Positions 1-6,995 of a stretch of DNA of 7,723 nt are shown here, one piece after another. This DNA is from an uncultured Brachyspira sp. (lineage in GTDB: Bacteria; Spirochaetota; Brachyspiria; Brachyspirales; Brachyspiraceae). The position numbers and the translations under genes are program-made. Below the pieces are notes generated by a model. That model was given only the letters and a program-made list of their open reading frames with translations, made no database searches and was not told where the DNA came from. The stretch covers positions 1 through 7,723 of the forward strand of contig CAKVCJ010000081.1 in NCBI GenBank assembly GCA_934725655.1, read 5' to 3'. How positions within the stretch are numbered: position 1 is the first letter of the stretch; every line of letters begins with the position of its first letter.

Positions 1-1321
1 CCCTATGGAAATAATGAAAGATGATATTGATATGTTTATTAATATATCAAGTTCTTTTTATATTTTAGAAGATGAAACAAAAAAGAATGCTATGTTTTCT
101 GATATAGCAAAAAAATACAATAAGCCGTTAATATATGCTAATAATGTAGGTATTCAAAACAATGGAAAAAATGTTTATACTTTTGACGGATGCAGCAGAG
201 TTTATGATGAAAAAGGTAAATTGCTTTTCAAAGGTGATAGATATAAAGAGGAAATATATTATATAGATTTTGATAATAAAAAAGCAAAAGAAGAAATAAC
301 AGTAAAAGAAGAAAATGAATACAAACTAATATACGACACTGTAATTTACGGCATAAGAAAGTTTATGAAATCTATTGGAATGAATAGGGTAGTTATAGGG
401 GTGTCTGGAGGAATAGATTCTGCATTATCATCTGCTATGTATGTTAGTGCTTTGGGTGCTGATAATGTTTTACTTGTAAATATGCCTAGTAAGTTTAATT
501 CTAATACAACTAAAAATCTTGCAAAAAGTTTATCTGATAATTTAGGCTGTGCTTATATGGTAATGCCTATACAAGAGTCTGTTGATTATACTATAAAACA
601 ACTTGAAACTTCTCCTATGATTAGAGATGGAAAAGAGAGTTTTTTGAAAGTATCATCATTCGTTACAGAAAATATACAGGCAAGAGACCGCTCTTCAAGA
701 ATACTCGCTGCTATAGCTGCAAGTTTTGGAGGGGTATTTACTTGCAATGCAAACAAAACAGAAACTATTGTTGGTTATTCTACTATGTATGGCGATGGGG
801 CTGGTTTTTTTGCTTGTTTAGGCGATTTATGGAAATATCAAATATATGGACTTGCAAGATATGTCAATGATAAAGTTTTTAAAAGAGAGATTATTCCAGA
901 GGGTACAATTAATATAATTCCAAGTGCTGAGCTTTCAACTGCACAGGCTGTAGATGAGGGTAAGGGCGACCCTATAAAATATGATTATCATGATTATTTA
1001 TTTAAAACTATGTTTGAATCTTGGAAGAGGATTATACCTGAAGATGTTTTAGAATGGTATATTGATGGTGTTTTGGAAGAGAAGATTGGATGTAAAAAAG
1101 GACTTTTAAAAAAATATTTCAAAACTGATATTGAGTTTATAGAAGATTTAGAGAAGTGGTGGAAGCAATATAATGGAATGGGTGTTTCAAAAAGAATACA
1201 GGCGCCTCCTATACTTTCAATTAGTAAAAGGGCTTTTGGAAATGGAAGCAAAGAGGCTCAAAATGGGGTTTATTATACTGCAAGATATTTGCAATTAAAG
1301 AATGAAATATTAAATAAATAA
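1..1321 (+). CDS. nadE: Glutamine-dependent NAD+ synthetase, 5'-truncated by the window edge
   Basis: Last step of NAD biosynthesis in the cytosol: ATP-dependent amidation of nicotinic acid adenine dinucleotide, with ammonia supplied from glutamine. The reading frame is open to the left edge, so the ATG at 5 is probably internal and the real start lies upstream. Numbering from that ATG, residues 1-90 match the end of the nitrilase-like glutaminase domain (INISSS at 13-18); its catalytic Cys should lie just before the window. The synthetase domain follows, with the ATP-pyrophosphatase P-loop SGGIDS at 134-139, ENIQARDRSSR at 222-232, the NKTE motif at 250-253 and IPSAEL at 305-310. The stop is TAA at 1319-1321. 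Family members with the glutaminase domain are about 550-650 residues, so roughly a third is missing here. An 81-base AT-rich gap separates it from ricT. The family call is firm; only the N-terminus is unseen. Confidence 0.95.
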   Translation, partial: PMEIMKDDIDMFINISSSFYILEDETKKNAMFSDIAKKYNKPLIYANNVGIQNNGKNVYTFDGCSRVYDEKGKLLFKGDRYKEEIYYIDFDNKKAKEEITVKEENEYKLIYDTVIYGIRKFMKSIGMNRVVIGVSGGIDSALSSAMYVSALGADNVLLVNMPSKFNSNTTKNLAKSLSDNLGCAYMVMPIQESVDYTIKQLETSPMIRDGKESFLKVSSFVTENIQARDRSSRILAAIAASFGGVFTCNANKTETIVGYSTMYGDGAGFFACLGDLWKYQIYGLARYVNDKVFKREIIPEGTINIIPSAELSTAQAVDEGKGDPIKYDYHDYLFKTMFESWKRIIPEDVLEWYIDGVLEEKIGCKKGLLKKYFKTDIEFIEDLEKWWKQYNGMGVSKRIQAPPILSISKRAFGNGSKEAQNGVYYTARYLQLKNEILNK

Positions 1322-1402
1322 TACTTGCAATTATATTAACTTAAAAATAAAATGTTTAATAATTTATTTTTTGACTTACAATATAGAAATAGAGGTTTAT
1401 AG

Positions 1403-2353
1403 ATGATAAAAAATGTAGCTCATGTAAAGTTCAGAGATTCTAATTTTGGTAAATTTGAACATGAACATATAGAAAATATAAATATAAAAGATGCTTGTAT
1501 TGTAGAGACTGATGAGGGTATTGAGTTAGGATATATCATTAATTTTGAAGATATAGATATAGAGGCATTTAATAATAGTGTAGAAGATAGCAGTCAAGAA
1601 AATATTTCTGAGGATAATGCTTCTGATGAAGAGATATCTGAAGAGATGAAAGATATGGTTGATGATGAGGCTCATATAGTAAAACCTAAAAAAAATAAAA
1701 TATTTAATATATTAAGAAAGGCAACAGAAGAGGATTTGAAGCAGCATAGTAAAAACAAAGAAGATGCAGTAGAGGCTTTTAGAATTTGCAAAGAGAAAGT
1801 TAATAATCATAATTTAGATTTAAAGCTTATTAGTTCTTATTATTTTTTGGATAGGGCTAAATTATTATTTGAGTTTATAGCAGAGGAGAGAATCGATTTT
1901 AGAGAGCTTGTAAAAGATTTGGCGGCGCATTTTAAGACACGTATAGAGCTTAGGCAGATTGGAGTTAGAGATGAGGCAAGGGCTATAGGCGGATGCGGAA
2001 TATGCGGCAGAGAATTATGCTGCAGAGTAAAAAACGGAAAGTTTGAAACTATTACTATAAAAATGGCAAAAGAACAGAGTATGCTTTTAAATACAATGAA
2101 AATATCAGGGCAATGCGGAAGGCTTATGTGCTGTTTGGCTCATGAATATAAGGCTTATTGTGCTCTTAAAAAAGATTTGCCTAAAGTAGGAACTAAATTA
2201 ATATTCAATAATACGCCTGCATATATAAAAGATTTAAATCCTTTAAATAAAACTTTATTAGTTGAAACAGAAGATAAGAGATTATTTTATATAAATGCTT
2301 CAGAGTTAGAAAATCAAAATGGGGTTTTGGTTGCTAATATAAAATCTGAATAG
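1403..2353 (+). CDS. ricT: PSP1-domain protein, RicT/YaaT family
   Basis: Homologue of Bacillus subtilis RicT (YaaT), a part of the RicAFT complex that binds iron-sulfur clusters and there affects RNase Y-dependent mRNA processing, sporulation and biofilm formation. The role in this organism is inferred, and no RicA or RicF gene is in the window. The PSP1 core covers about residues 105-260: RKATEEDL at 105-112, ERIDFRELVKDLA at 162-174, RIELRQIGVRDEA at 180-192, a first Cys cluster (C198, C201, C206, C207) and a second (C238, C243, C244) within SGQCGRLMCC. An acidic, low-complexity stretch at about 49-89 interrupts the N-terminal part; 18 of its 41 residues are Asp or Glu. This makes the protein (316 residues) longer than the roughly 275 of B. 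subtilis. AGAGG at 1391-1395 lies 7 bases before the ATG. trpS follows after 24 bases, so the two are likely one transcript. Confidence 0.9.
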   Translation: MIKNVAHVKFRDSNFGKFEHEHIENINIKDACIVETDEGIELGYIINFEDIDIEAFNNSVEDSSQENISEDNASDEEISEEMKDMVDDEAHIVKPKKNKIFNILRKATEEDLKQHSKNKEDAVEAFRICKEKVNNHNLDLKLISSYYFLDRAKLLFEFIAEERIDFRELVKDLAAHFKTRIELRQIGVRDEARAIGGCGICGRELCCRVKNGKFETITIKMAKEQSMLLNTMKISGQCGRLMCCLAHEYKAYCALKKDLPKVGTKLIFNNTPAYIKDLNPLNKTLLVETEDKRLFYINASELENQNGVLVANIKSE

Positions 2354-2377
2354 TAATAAATTTAGGAGTTATGAGAG

Positions 2378-3379
2378 ATGAACAATAAAAAAATAATGTT
2401 AAGCGGAATACAGCCTACAGGTTCGCTTCATATAGGTAATTATCTTGGAGCGTTAAAAAATTGGGTTGATATACTTGATGAGTATTACGGCTTTTTTTGT
2501 ATAGTTGATTATCATGCTATTACTATAGAATATGATGTAAAAGAGATGCAAAAAAGAATAATTAATGCCGCTGTAGAATATTTAGCTTCAGGACTTGACC
2601 CAAAAAAATGTTCTATATTTGTGCAGTCTGATGTGAGGGCTCATACTGAACTTGCTTGGATATTTAATTCTATTATACCTGTAGCAGAATTAGAAAGAAT
2701 GACTCAATACAAAGATAAATCAAGAAAGAATGTTGAAAATATTAATGCAGCTTTACTTACATATCCGTCATTAATGGCTGCTGATATTTTGCTTTATCAC
2801 CCTGATATAGTACCTGTTGGTGAAGACCAAGAGCAGCATGTTGAGCTTACAAGAATGATAGTGAGAAAGTTTAATAACAGGTTTGGAGAATATTTTAAAG
2901 AGCCAGACACCTATCATGGTAAAGTATTGAGAATATTAGGGCTTGACGGCGTAAACAAAATGAGTAAATCATTAAATAATCATATAGCTTTATCTCTCAC
3001 AGCAGAAGAAACAGAAAAACTAATAATGCAAAAAGCTATGACAGACACTAATAGAAAATTAAAAACAGATAAAGGTAATCCTGATATTTGTAATGTTTAT
3101 TCTTATCATAAAATCTTCTCAAGCGAAGAGGAACAAAAAGAGATTTGCGAAGGCTGTAAAAATGCTTCTATTGGATGCGTGCAATGTAAAAGAATGTTGT
3201 CCGCAAATATCAACAAAGAATTGGCTCCTATAAGAGAAAATATAAATAAATATTCTAATGATTTAGATTATGTTTATGATGTTCTTAAAGAGGGGGCAAA
3301 AAATGCTTCTGAAGTAGCTGAAAAGACACTTTATGAAGTTCGTGATTTGATGGGGCTTAATGACGGCAAAAGAAAGTAG
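2378..3379 (+). CDS. trpS: Tryptophanyl-tRNA synthetase, probable iron-sulfur type
   Basis: Cytosolic class Ic aminoacyl-tRNA synthetase that charges tRNA-Trp using ATP. It is full length (333 residues, normal for bacteria). The opening SGIQPTGSLHIGNYLGAL holds the HIGH-type signature HIGN at 18-21, and KMSKS is at 194-198. The segment between them has the family sequence PVAELERMTQYKDK (101-114) and GEDQEQHVELTR (148-159). In the C-terminal anticodon-binding region Cys 238, 260, 267 and 270 form C-x21-C-x6-C-x2-C, close to the C-x22-C-x6-C-x2-C of Thermotoga maritima TrpRS, which binds a [4Fe-4S] cluster; C257 is an extra cysteine. The start is ATG 2378, with AGGAG at 2364-2368 nine bases upstream. 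An ATG at 2371 is out of frame, only two bases from that site, and opens a five-codon frame. It lies 24 bases after ricT and is followed by a hairpin terminator. Confidence 0.97.
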   Translation: MNNKKIMLSGIQPTGSLHIGNYLGALKNWVDILDEYYGFFCIVDYHAITIEYDVKEMQKRIINAAVEYLASGLDPKKCSIFVQSDVRAHTELAWIFNSIIPVAELERMTQYKDKSRKNVENINAALLTYPSLMAADILLYHPDIVPVGEDQEQHVELTRMIVRKFNNRFGEYFKEPDTYHGKVLRILGLDGVNKMSKSLNNHIALSLTAEETEKLIMQKAMTDTNRKLKTDKGNPDICNVYSYHKIFSSEEEQKEICEGCKNASIGCVQCKRMLSANINKELAPIRENINKYSNDLDYVYDVLKEGAKNASEVAEKTLYEVRDLMGLNDGKRK

Positions 3380-3413
3380 TTTCTATTAAAAAATATTATT
3401 AATAAAAAAATAA

Positions 3414-3445
3414 AAAGAGGTACTAATTTTATTTAGCACCTCTTT
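3414..3445. terminator. Bidirectional intrinsic terminator between trpS and the convergent hydrolase gene
   Basis: The arms 3414-3426 and 3433-3445 form an 8-bp stem (AAAGAGGT with ACCTCTTT), one A/C mismatch, then 4 more pairs (CTAA with TTAG) around a 6-base loop. The + strand continues in T-rich sequence (3443-3460), and an A-rich run at 3401-3416 gives the U-tract for the - strand. It starts 35 bases after the trpS stop and ends 5 bases before the stop codon of the facing gene, so it fits both. Confidence 0.8.
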
Positions 3446-3449
3446 ATTA

Positions 3450-4796
3450 TTATTTATTTATATAAGATGAAGCCCAATCCATAATTGTAGTGCCGTCTGA
3501 TGATTTAGTATTATTGTTTAATACATAAATCCAAGAAGAGTGATCTATGTCTTGTTCAACTGTGTAAATGCCGTCTTGATCATAGTCTTGAGCAAATTCT
3601 AATTTTCCTGAATATCGCTTTTTTCCTAATAAATCAGTTATTAGTTTTTTATCAACTGTATCATATATGGATAATTTATATTTGTTATCTTGGGTTTCAT
3701 ATGTAGTGAAATCGGAATTTAATTCTTGTTTAATTTTAGTTGTTATTATTTTTTCGTCTTTAGTTAATATATTAAACATATATTCAGAGCATTCTTTTGT
3801 TTCCACAATGCCGTCTGTTTCTCCCTGAACAAGCCATATAGCAGTTTTAGATTGTTTTATTTTATATAGTTCTTCAGCAGTTGGAGTTCTTCCTCCTTTG
3901 ATGTTTGCCACATCTAATGCCGGGCAAATAATAATAGCTGCGGCAAATAAGTCTGGATATTTTATTAACATTCTTGTACTCATATATCCGCCTGCAGAGC
4001 ATCCTGATACTATTATCTTATTTATATTATATGTATCTGATATTTTTTTTATTTCATTATAAACAATTTCTAACAAATTATCTTTTTCTGCATAAAACCA
4101 AGTATCTAAAACCTGAAAAGCTGCAACATGTGCTTTATTAAATATTTTTTGTGCTGTTTCCGAAGTCCAAGCAACCGCACCTCTATTCGCTCTTATATGA
4201 ACAGTATTATCAGTAAAATTATCAAAACCTCCTTCGCCATTTCCATGAAACCATATTATTAGCTTATCTGATATGCCAGCATCATAAAATTGATAATTTA
4301 TAGAATCTTTTATAAATTTAAATTTAGATAATTCATTATTAATGATTTTTTTATCCCAAGTATAAATAGCATTTTTTATTATTTTATTTGTAGAAGTTTT
4401 AATGGGGGTATTTTGAGTTATTGTATATTTCAATTTAGCAGGATAATTTCTTTGTTTATCTTCTAAAAAAGTTAAAGTAAAGCCTTCTGATTCTAATAAA
4501 TATAAAATTACTTGATTATTTTTTGTTTCAGTTTTTACTATATTTCTATTAATGTTATATAGAAGTTTTCCTTTTTGCTCGCCTGCTTGTATATATGATT
4601 TAGCATTTACTGTATAAGAGTTTGATGTTATTTCTATCGGAAGCATATTTTTAGGGTAATTTATTATTACTTTGTTTATCACTTCCCCAGAATCAGTTAT
4701 TATGCTAAAAAGCTGATATTTATAATTGTGATAAAATATGTTATTTTTTATGATAAATAAAAAAAATATTAATACTATAACAATAGCTATTTGCAT
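3450..4796 (-). CDS. Membrane-anchored alpha/beta serine hydrolase (esterase or prolyl-oligopeptidase-like)
   Basis: Predicted hydrolase outside the cytoplasm; the substrate is unknown. Residues 2-16 form a hydrophobic signal anchor or uncleaved signal peptide with no lipobox. Residues about 28-165 look beta-rich and may be an Ig-like N-terminal domain, as in some Thermotoga-type esterases (inference). The alpha/beta-hydrolase part follows: oxyanion-type HGNGEGG at 184-190, nucleophile elbow GCSAGGY at 265-271 with Ser267, likely acid Asp328 in GETDG, and likely base His419 in DHSSWIYV. About 90 residues separate the acid from the His, including a DxDxDG sequence at 404-409 that resembles a calcium loop. 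AAGGAG (- strand, 4803-4808) lies 6 bases before the ATG. It is the last gene of the left-reading group, 61 bases after the ExbB-like gene, and ends against the shared terminator. Catalytic fold confident; esterase versus peptidase not decided. Confidence 0.82.
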   Translation of the reverse strand: MQIAIVIVLIFFLFIIKNNIFYHNYKYQLFSIITDSGEVINKVIINYPKNMLPIEITSNSYTVNAKSYIQAGEQKGKLLYNINRNIVKTETKNNQVILYLLESEGFTLTFLEDKQRNYPAKLKYTITQNTPIKTSTNKIIKNAIYTWDKKIINNELSKFKFIKDSINYQFYDAGISDKLIIWFHGNGEGGFDNFTDNTVHIRANRGAVAWTSETAQKIFNKAHVAAFQVLDTWFYAEKDNLLEIVYNEIKKISDTYNINKIIVSGCSAGGYMSTRMLIKYPDLFAAAIIICPALDVANIKGGRTPTAEELYKIKQSKTAIWLVQGETDGIVETKECSEYMFNILTKDEKIITTKIKQELNSDFTTYETQDNKYKLSIYDTVDKKLITDLLGKKRYSGKLEFAQDYDQDGIYTVEQDIDHSSWIYVLNNNTKSSDGTTIMDWASSYINK

Positions 4797-4857
4797 AATA
4801 TACTCCTTAAATAATTAAAAAATCAATTATTTATATATAATATAATTTTTTAAGAGA

Positions 4858-5487
4858 TTATTTATCTTTTTTTGTTAAATAGTCTGAAATTTCATTAGAG
4901 ATATTTTCCATAAAACTAATTCTTGAGTTTAGAGCATTAACAAAATAGTTATAAAAGACAACAGTAGGTATTGCTATAACGAGTCCTGCTGCAGTTGTTA
5001 GAAGTGCATTTGCTATGCCGCTTGCAAGAGCTATTGGGTTTCCGCTTCCAACAGAAGCCATTACTCCAAAAGATTCTATCATACCGAGTATTGTACCGAG
5101 CAGTCCTAATAATGGTGCTACTGTTGATATTGTAGATAGTGTTGAAATAAATCTCTCTAATTTTGGAAGCTCTTTATTTGACTGCATTATCATTGATTCT
5201 TTTATTATTTCTATATTTTTTAAGCCTTCTAATACTATATTAGACAATGGAGAATTACTTGTTTCGCATAATGCTATTGCCGTTTTGATATCATTATCTT
5301 TTATAAGAGCATGAAGCTTTGGTGCTAAGGCATCATCTTGTGCTTTTACTTTATTAAAATAAATAAATCTATCAACTATTGCTGTGAGGGCTATTAGAGA
5401 ACATAATAATAAAGCTATCCAACATAATATCATAGCAACATTAAGTAAAGAAGTAGCCCCAAAAATTCCGCTTATAACATTATTCAT
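4858..5487 (-). CDS. ExbB/TolQ/MotA-family proton-channel protein without an adjacent ExbD
   Basis: Inner-membrane protein of the MotA/TolQ/ExbB family. Members form an oligomeric channel around ExbD/TolR/MotB-type partners and turn ion flow into mechanical work on the envelope. The protein is 209 residues, with membrane segments at about 13-40, 118-140 and 155-180 and a cytoplasmic loop of about 75 residues, as in ExbB. Conserved blocks are APLLGLLGTILGMIESF (124-140) and GIANALLTTAAGLVIAIP (157-174). Against E. coli ExbB, T132 and T165 fit T148 and T181 without gaps, while N160 stands where ExbB has E176. A longer frame from 5538 exists, but I chose ATG 5487: GGAG (- strand, 5496-5499) sits 8 bases before it, and the promoter lies inside the would-be extension. 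The next gene is a hydrolase, not exbD. The family is certain; ExbB versus TolQ versus another branch is open, so I give no symbol. Confidence 0.88.
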   Translation of the reverse strand: MNNVISGIFGATSLLNVAMILCWIALLLCSLIALTAIVDRFIYFNKVKAQDDALAPKLHALIKDNDIKTAIALCETSNSPLSNIVLEGLKNIEIIKESMIMQSNKELPKLERFISTLSTISTVAPLLGLLGTILGMIESFGVMASVGSGNPIALASGIANALLTTAAGLVIAIPTVVFYNYFVNALNSRISFMENISNEISDYLTKKDK

Positions 5488-5509
5488 TTTATATTCTCCG
5501 TTTTTAATA

Positions 5510-5538
5510 ATTATAATTGTATATAAATAAAAAATCAA
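5510..5538 (-). promoter_or_regulatory. Sigma-70 type promoter for the ExbB-like gene
   Basis: On the - strand, TTGATT (5538-5533), 17 bases, then a perfect TATAAT (5515-5510). Transcription should begin near 5503, giving a leader of about 15 bases that contains the Shine-Dalgarno site at 5499-5496. It lies just past the stop of the upstream lipoprotein gene, so the ExbB-like gene and probably the hydrolase can be made independently of it. Confidence 0.7.
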
Positions 5539-5544
5539 TCATTA

Positions 5545-6168
5545 CTAATTTATTTCTGTTTCTATTACAACATTATATTCATTTTCACTATAACTTTCTT
5601 CTGCAATGTAGGCGTTGTTAGTTAATTCTACAACCTTATTAACATCTATTCCTTCTTTTAATAACATATAATATAAAGATTCGTAAGCTCTTTTTAAAGC
5701 ATTTTGCGTAAGCATTTGCCTTGTATATGGGCTTAATTTGGCATTTTCTGTTAATTGTATAGAAGCATTTGCTCTAAAAATATTGCCTTCTATTTTGCCT
5801 TCTCGCACTATTTTACTTAAAGCTTGTAGGGAGTTTGTATATATAGAAGCATCTTCCACTTTTATATCTGTATAATAATTATCTTTTTTTTTATAATTTT
5901 TTATTTTTACTATTTCTTTATTGTCAAAGTCTATTATATTAGAATCTTTTAAAAATACTCCAACAACATTATAATCGTTTCTGTTAATGCTATTAGCAGT
6001 TTTTTCAGCTATGTAATAATACATATTTTCTATTGCTTTTGTTTTGCTCGCTTCATAACTTAAATCACTATATCCAGTAGAATATAATATTCCTTTTTCT
6101 ATGTCATTTTTTTTGCATGAAACAATAGCTAATAATAATATTAAAAAATATATCTTGTTTTTTTCCAT
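5545..6168 (-). CDS. Small lipoprotein, LPP20-like in appearance, function unknown
   Basis: A predicted lipoprotein: charged start MEKNK, hydrophobic stretch at about 6-16, and lipobox IVSC ending at C18, giving a lipidated mature protein of 190 residues. I do not recognise a named family with certainty. The mature part begins with a GYSDL...A...A pattern at 32-56, recalling LPP20/FlgT-type envelope domains (inference, weak). Two alike helices, 44-56 and 160-172, are each followed by a region that looks like beta strands, suggesting a repeated helix-strand unit. The only usable start is ATG 6168: upstream in frame there is no other start, and no Shine-Dalgarno sequence precedes it. The promoter just upstream fits a leaderless mRNA. 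The ExbB-like gene follows 57 bases later on the same strand. The lipoprotein call is good; the role is unknown. Confidence 0.75.
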   Translation of the reverse strand: MEKNKIYFLILLLAIVSCKKNDIEKGILYSTGYSDLSYEASKTKAIENMYYYIAEKTANSINRNDYNVVGVFLKDSNIIDFDNKEIVKIKNYKKKDNYYTDIKVEDASIYTNSLQALSKIVREGKIEGNIFRANASIQLTENAKLSPYTRQMLTQNALKRAYESLYYMLLKEGIDVNKVVELTNNAYIAEESYSENEYNVVIETEIN

Positions 6169-6173
6169 AATTT

Positions 6174-6202
6174 ATATTACATTATTTTAATATATTAATC
6201 AA
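6174..6202 (-). promoter_or_regulatory. Promoter for the lipoprotein gene, placed for a leaderless transcript
   Basis: On the - strand, TTGATT (6202-6197), a 17-base spacer, and TAATAT (6179-6174), 4 of 6 matches to TATAAT. Only five bases (AAATT) lie between it and the ATG at 6168. The usual start point is 6-8 bases past the -10 element, so the mRNA should start at or next to the A of the ATG. Confidence 0.5.
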
Positions 6203-6230
6203 TAAAATAAAAAAGAGTGGGAATAATTAA

Positions 6231-6971
6231 TTGAAAAATAATATAATATATTTAATTATTTTACTATTATTAATTTCTTGCAGTAAAAAAGAAAATACTT
6301 TACTTGAAGACATGGCATTGCTTGATAAGTCTTATATAAATACATTACTTTATACTGCTAATATTAATAATCAAAATAGAAAAGAGAGCATAGAGAGATT
6401 TATAATAGATTGGAATGCATTCAAAAAGAAATATTATAATGCTAATACTGAAGATCCTCAATGGAAAACTGATTTTGATAGTTTGCAAGATATTTTAATA
6501 CGTTCGCATTATTATATAGCAAGCGGAGAAGATGAGAGTGCTGGGTATTCAATACTGCATGATATTAAATATGTATTATCAGATATGAGAAAGAGAAATA
6601 ATATTAATTGGTTTGTAGATAATATTAATGCTATATATAAAACTGCAAATAGAATGAATGAGCTTTCAAAGATATATGGGCTTAATACTACAGTTCTCAC
6701 AGAAGCAGAAGAGAATAGGCTTATAGTTGTTTATCAGCTTTTGAATTCTGCTGTAAAAAATGCATTATTAGAATTTGATAGAAGCAATATTCAATTATTA
6801 GGATTGTCTGCAGAACAAATAGAAGCATTGAGACATAATATGAATACTATTTCAGATTTAGTACTTGCTATAGGAAATGATATATCAAATAAAAAATATG
6901 GAGATATTCCAAACATATCGGCTAATATTATCAATATATACTTTAATTCTCTTCAGATAATAGTTACTTAA
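6231..6971 (+). CDS. Helical lipoprotein of unknown function, TTG start
   Basis: A predicted lipoprotein with start MKNN, hydrophobic core at 5-15 and lipobox LISC ending at C17. The mature part is nearly all helical. Regularly spaced Trp/Tyr/Phe residues mark it: DKSYINTLLYTAN at 32-44, FIIDWNAFKKKYY at 57-69, DPQWKTDFDSL at 75-85, and a basic RKRNNINWF at 120-128. It reads like a small helical-bundle periplasmic protein, but I do not recognise a family with a known function. The TTG start is forced: in frame, TAA (6228-6230) immediately precedes it and no ATG or GTG occurs before the lipobox. The upstream sequence is only a weak Shine-Dalgarno match (GTGGGA at 6217-6222, roughly). truB follows 24 bases after the stop and may be co-transcribed. 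The opposite lipoprotein gene diverges across 62 bases. Confidence 0.75.
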   Translation: MKNNIIYLIILLLLISCSKKENTLLEDMALLDKSYINTLLYTANINNQNRKESIERFIIDWNAFKKKYYNANTEDPQWKTDFDSLQDILIRSHYYIASGEDESAGYSILHDIKYVLSDMRKRNNINWFVDNINAIYKTANRMNELSKIYGLNTTVLTEAEENRLIVVYQLLNSAVKNALLEFDRSNIQLLGLSAEQIEALRHNMNTISDLVLAIGNDISNKKYGDIPNISANIINIYFNSLQIIVT

Positions 6972-6995
6972 ATTTGCTGCTGAGTGTGAATATTT

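Noticed and set aside
1322..1402. TTGACT at 1371-1376 as a -35 box for ricT, and an AT-only inverted repeat (1329-1339 with 1356-1364) as a nadE terminator
   Set aside because: No -10 element lies 16-18 bases downstream except over the ricT ribosome site, and a stem with no G/C pairs is expected by chance in such AT-rich DNA.
4797..4857. A promoter for the hydrolase (TTGATT at 4826-4821, TATATT at 4802-4797 on the - strand) and a 9-bp AT inverted repeat (4815-4823 with 4845-4853)
   Set aside because: The -10 would touch the ATG and the strong AAGGAG site would lie in the spacer, outside the mRNA. The repeat is A/T only, so neither is convincing; transcription from the ExbB-like gene's promoter is simpler.
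5488..5538. Extension of the ExbB-like protein by 17 residues to an ATG at 5538
   Set aside because: The extension overlaps the -35 and -10 elements and has no ribosome site, whereas ATG 5487 has GGAG 8 bases upstream.
6155..6183. A + strand promoter TTGTTT-N17-TACATT for the right-reading lipoprotein
   Set aside because: Only three of six and four of six matches to the consensus in AT-rich DNA; not separable from chance.
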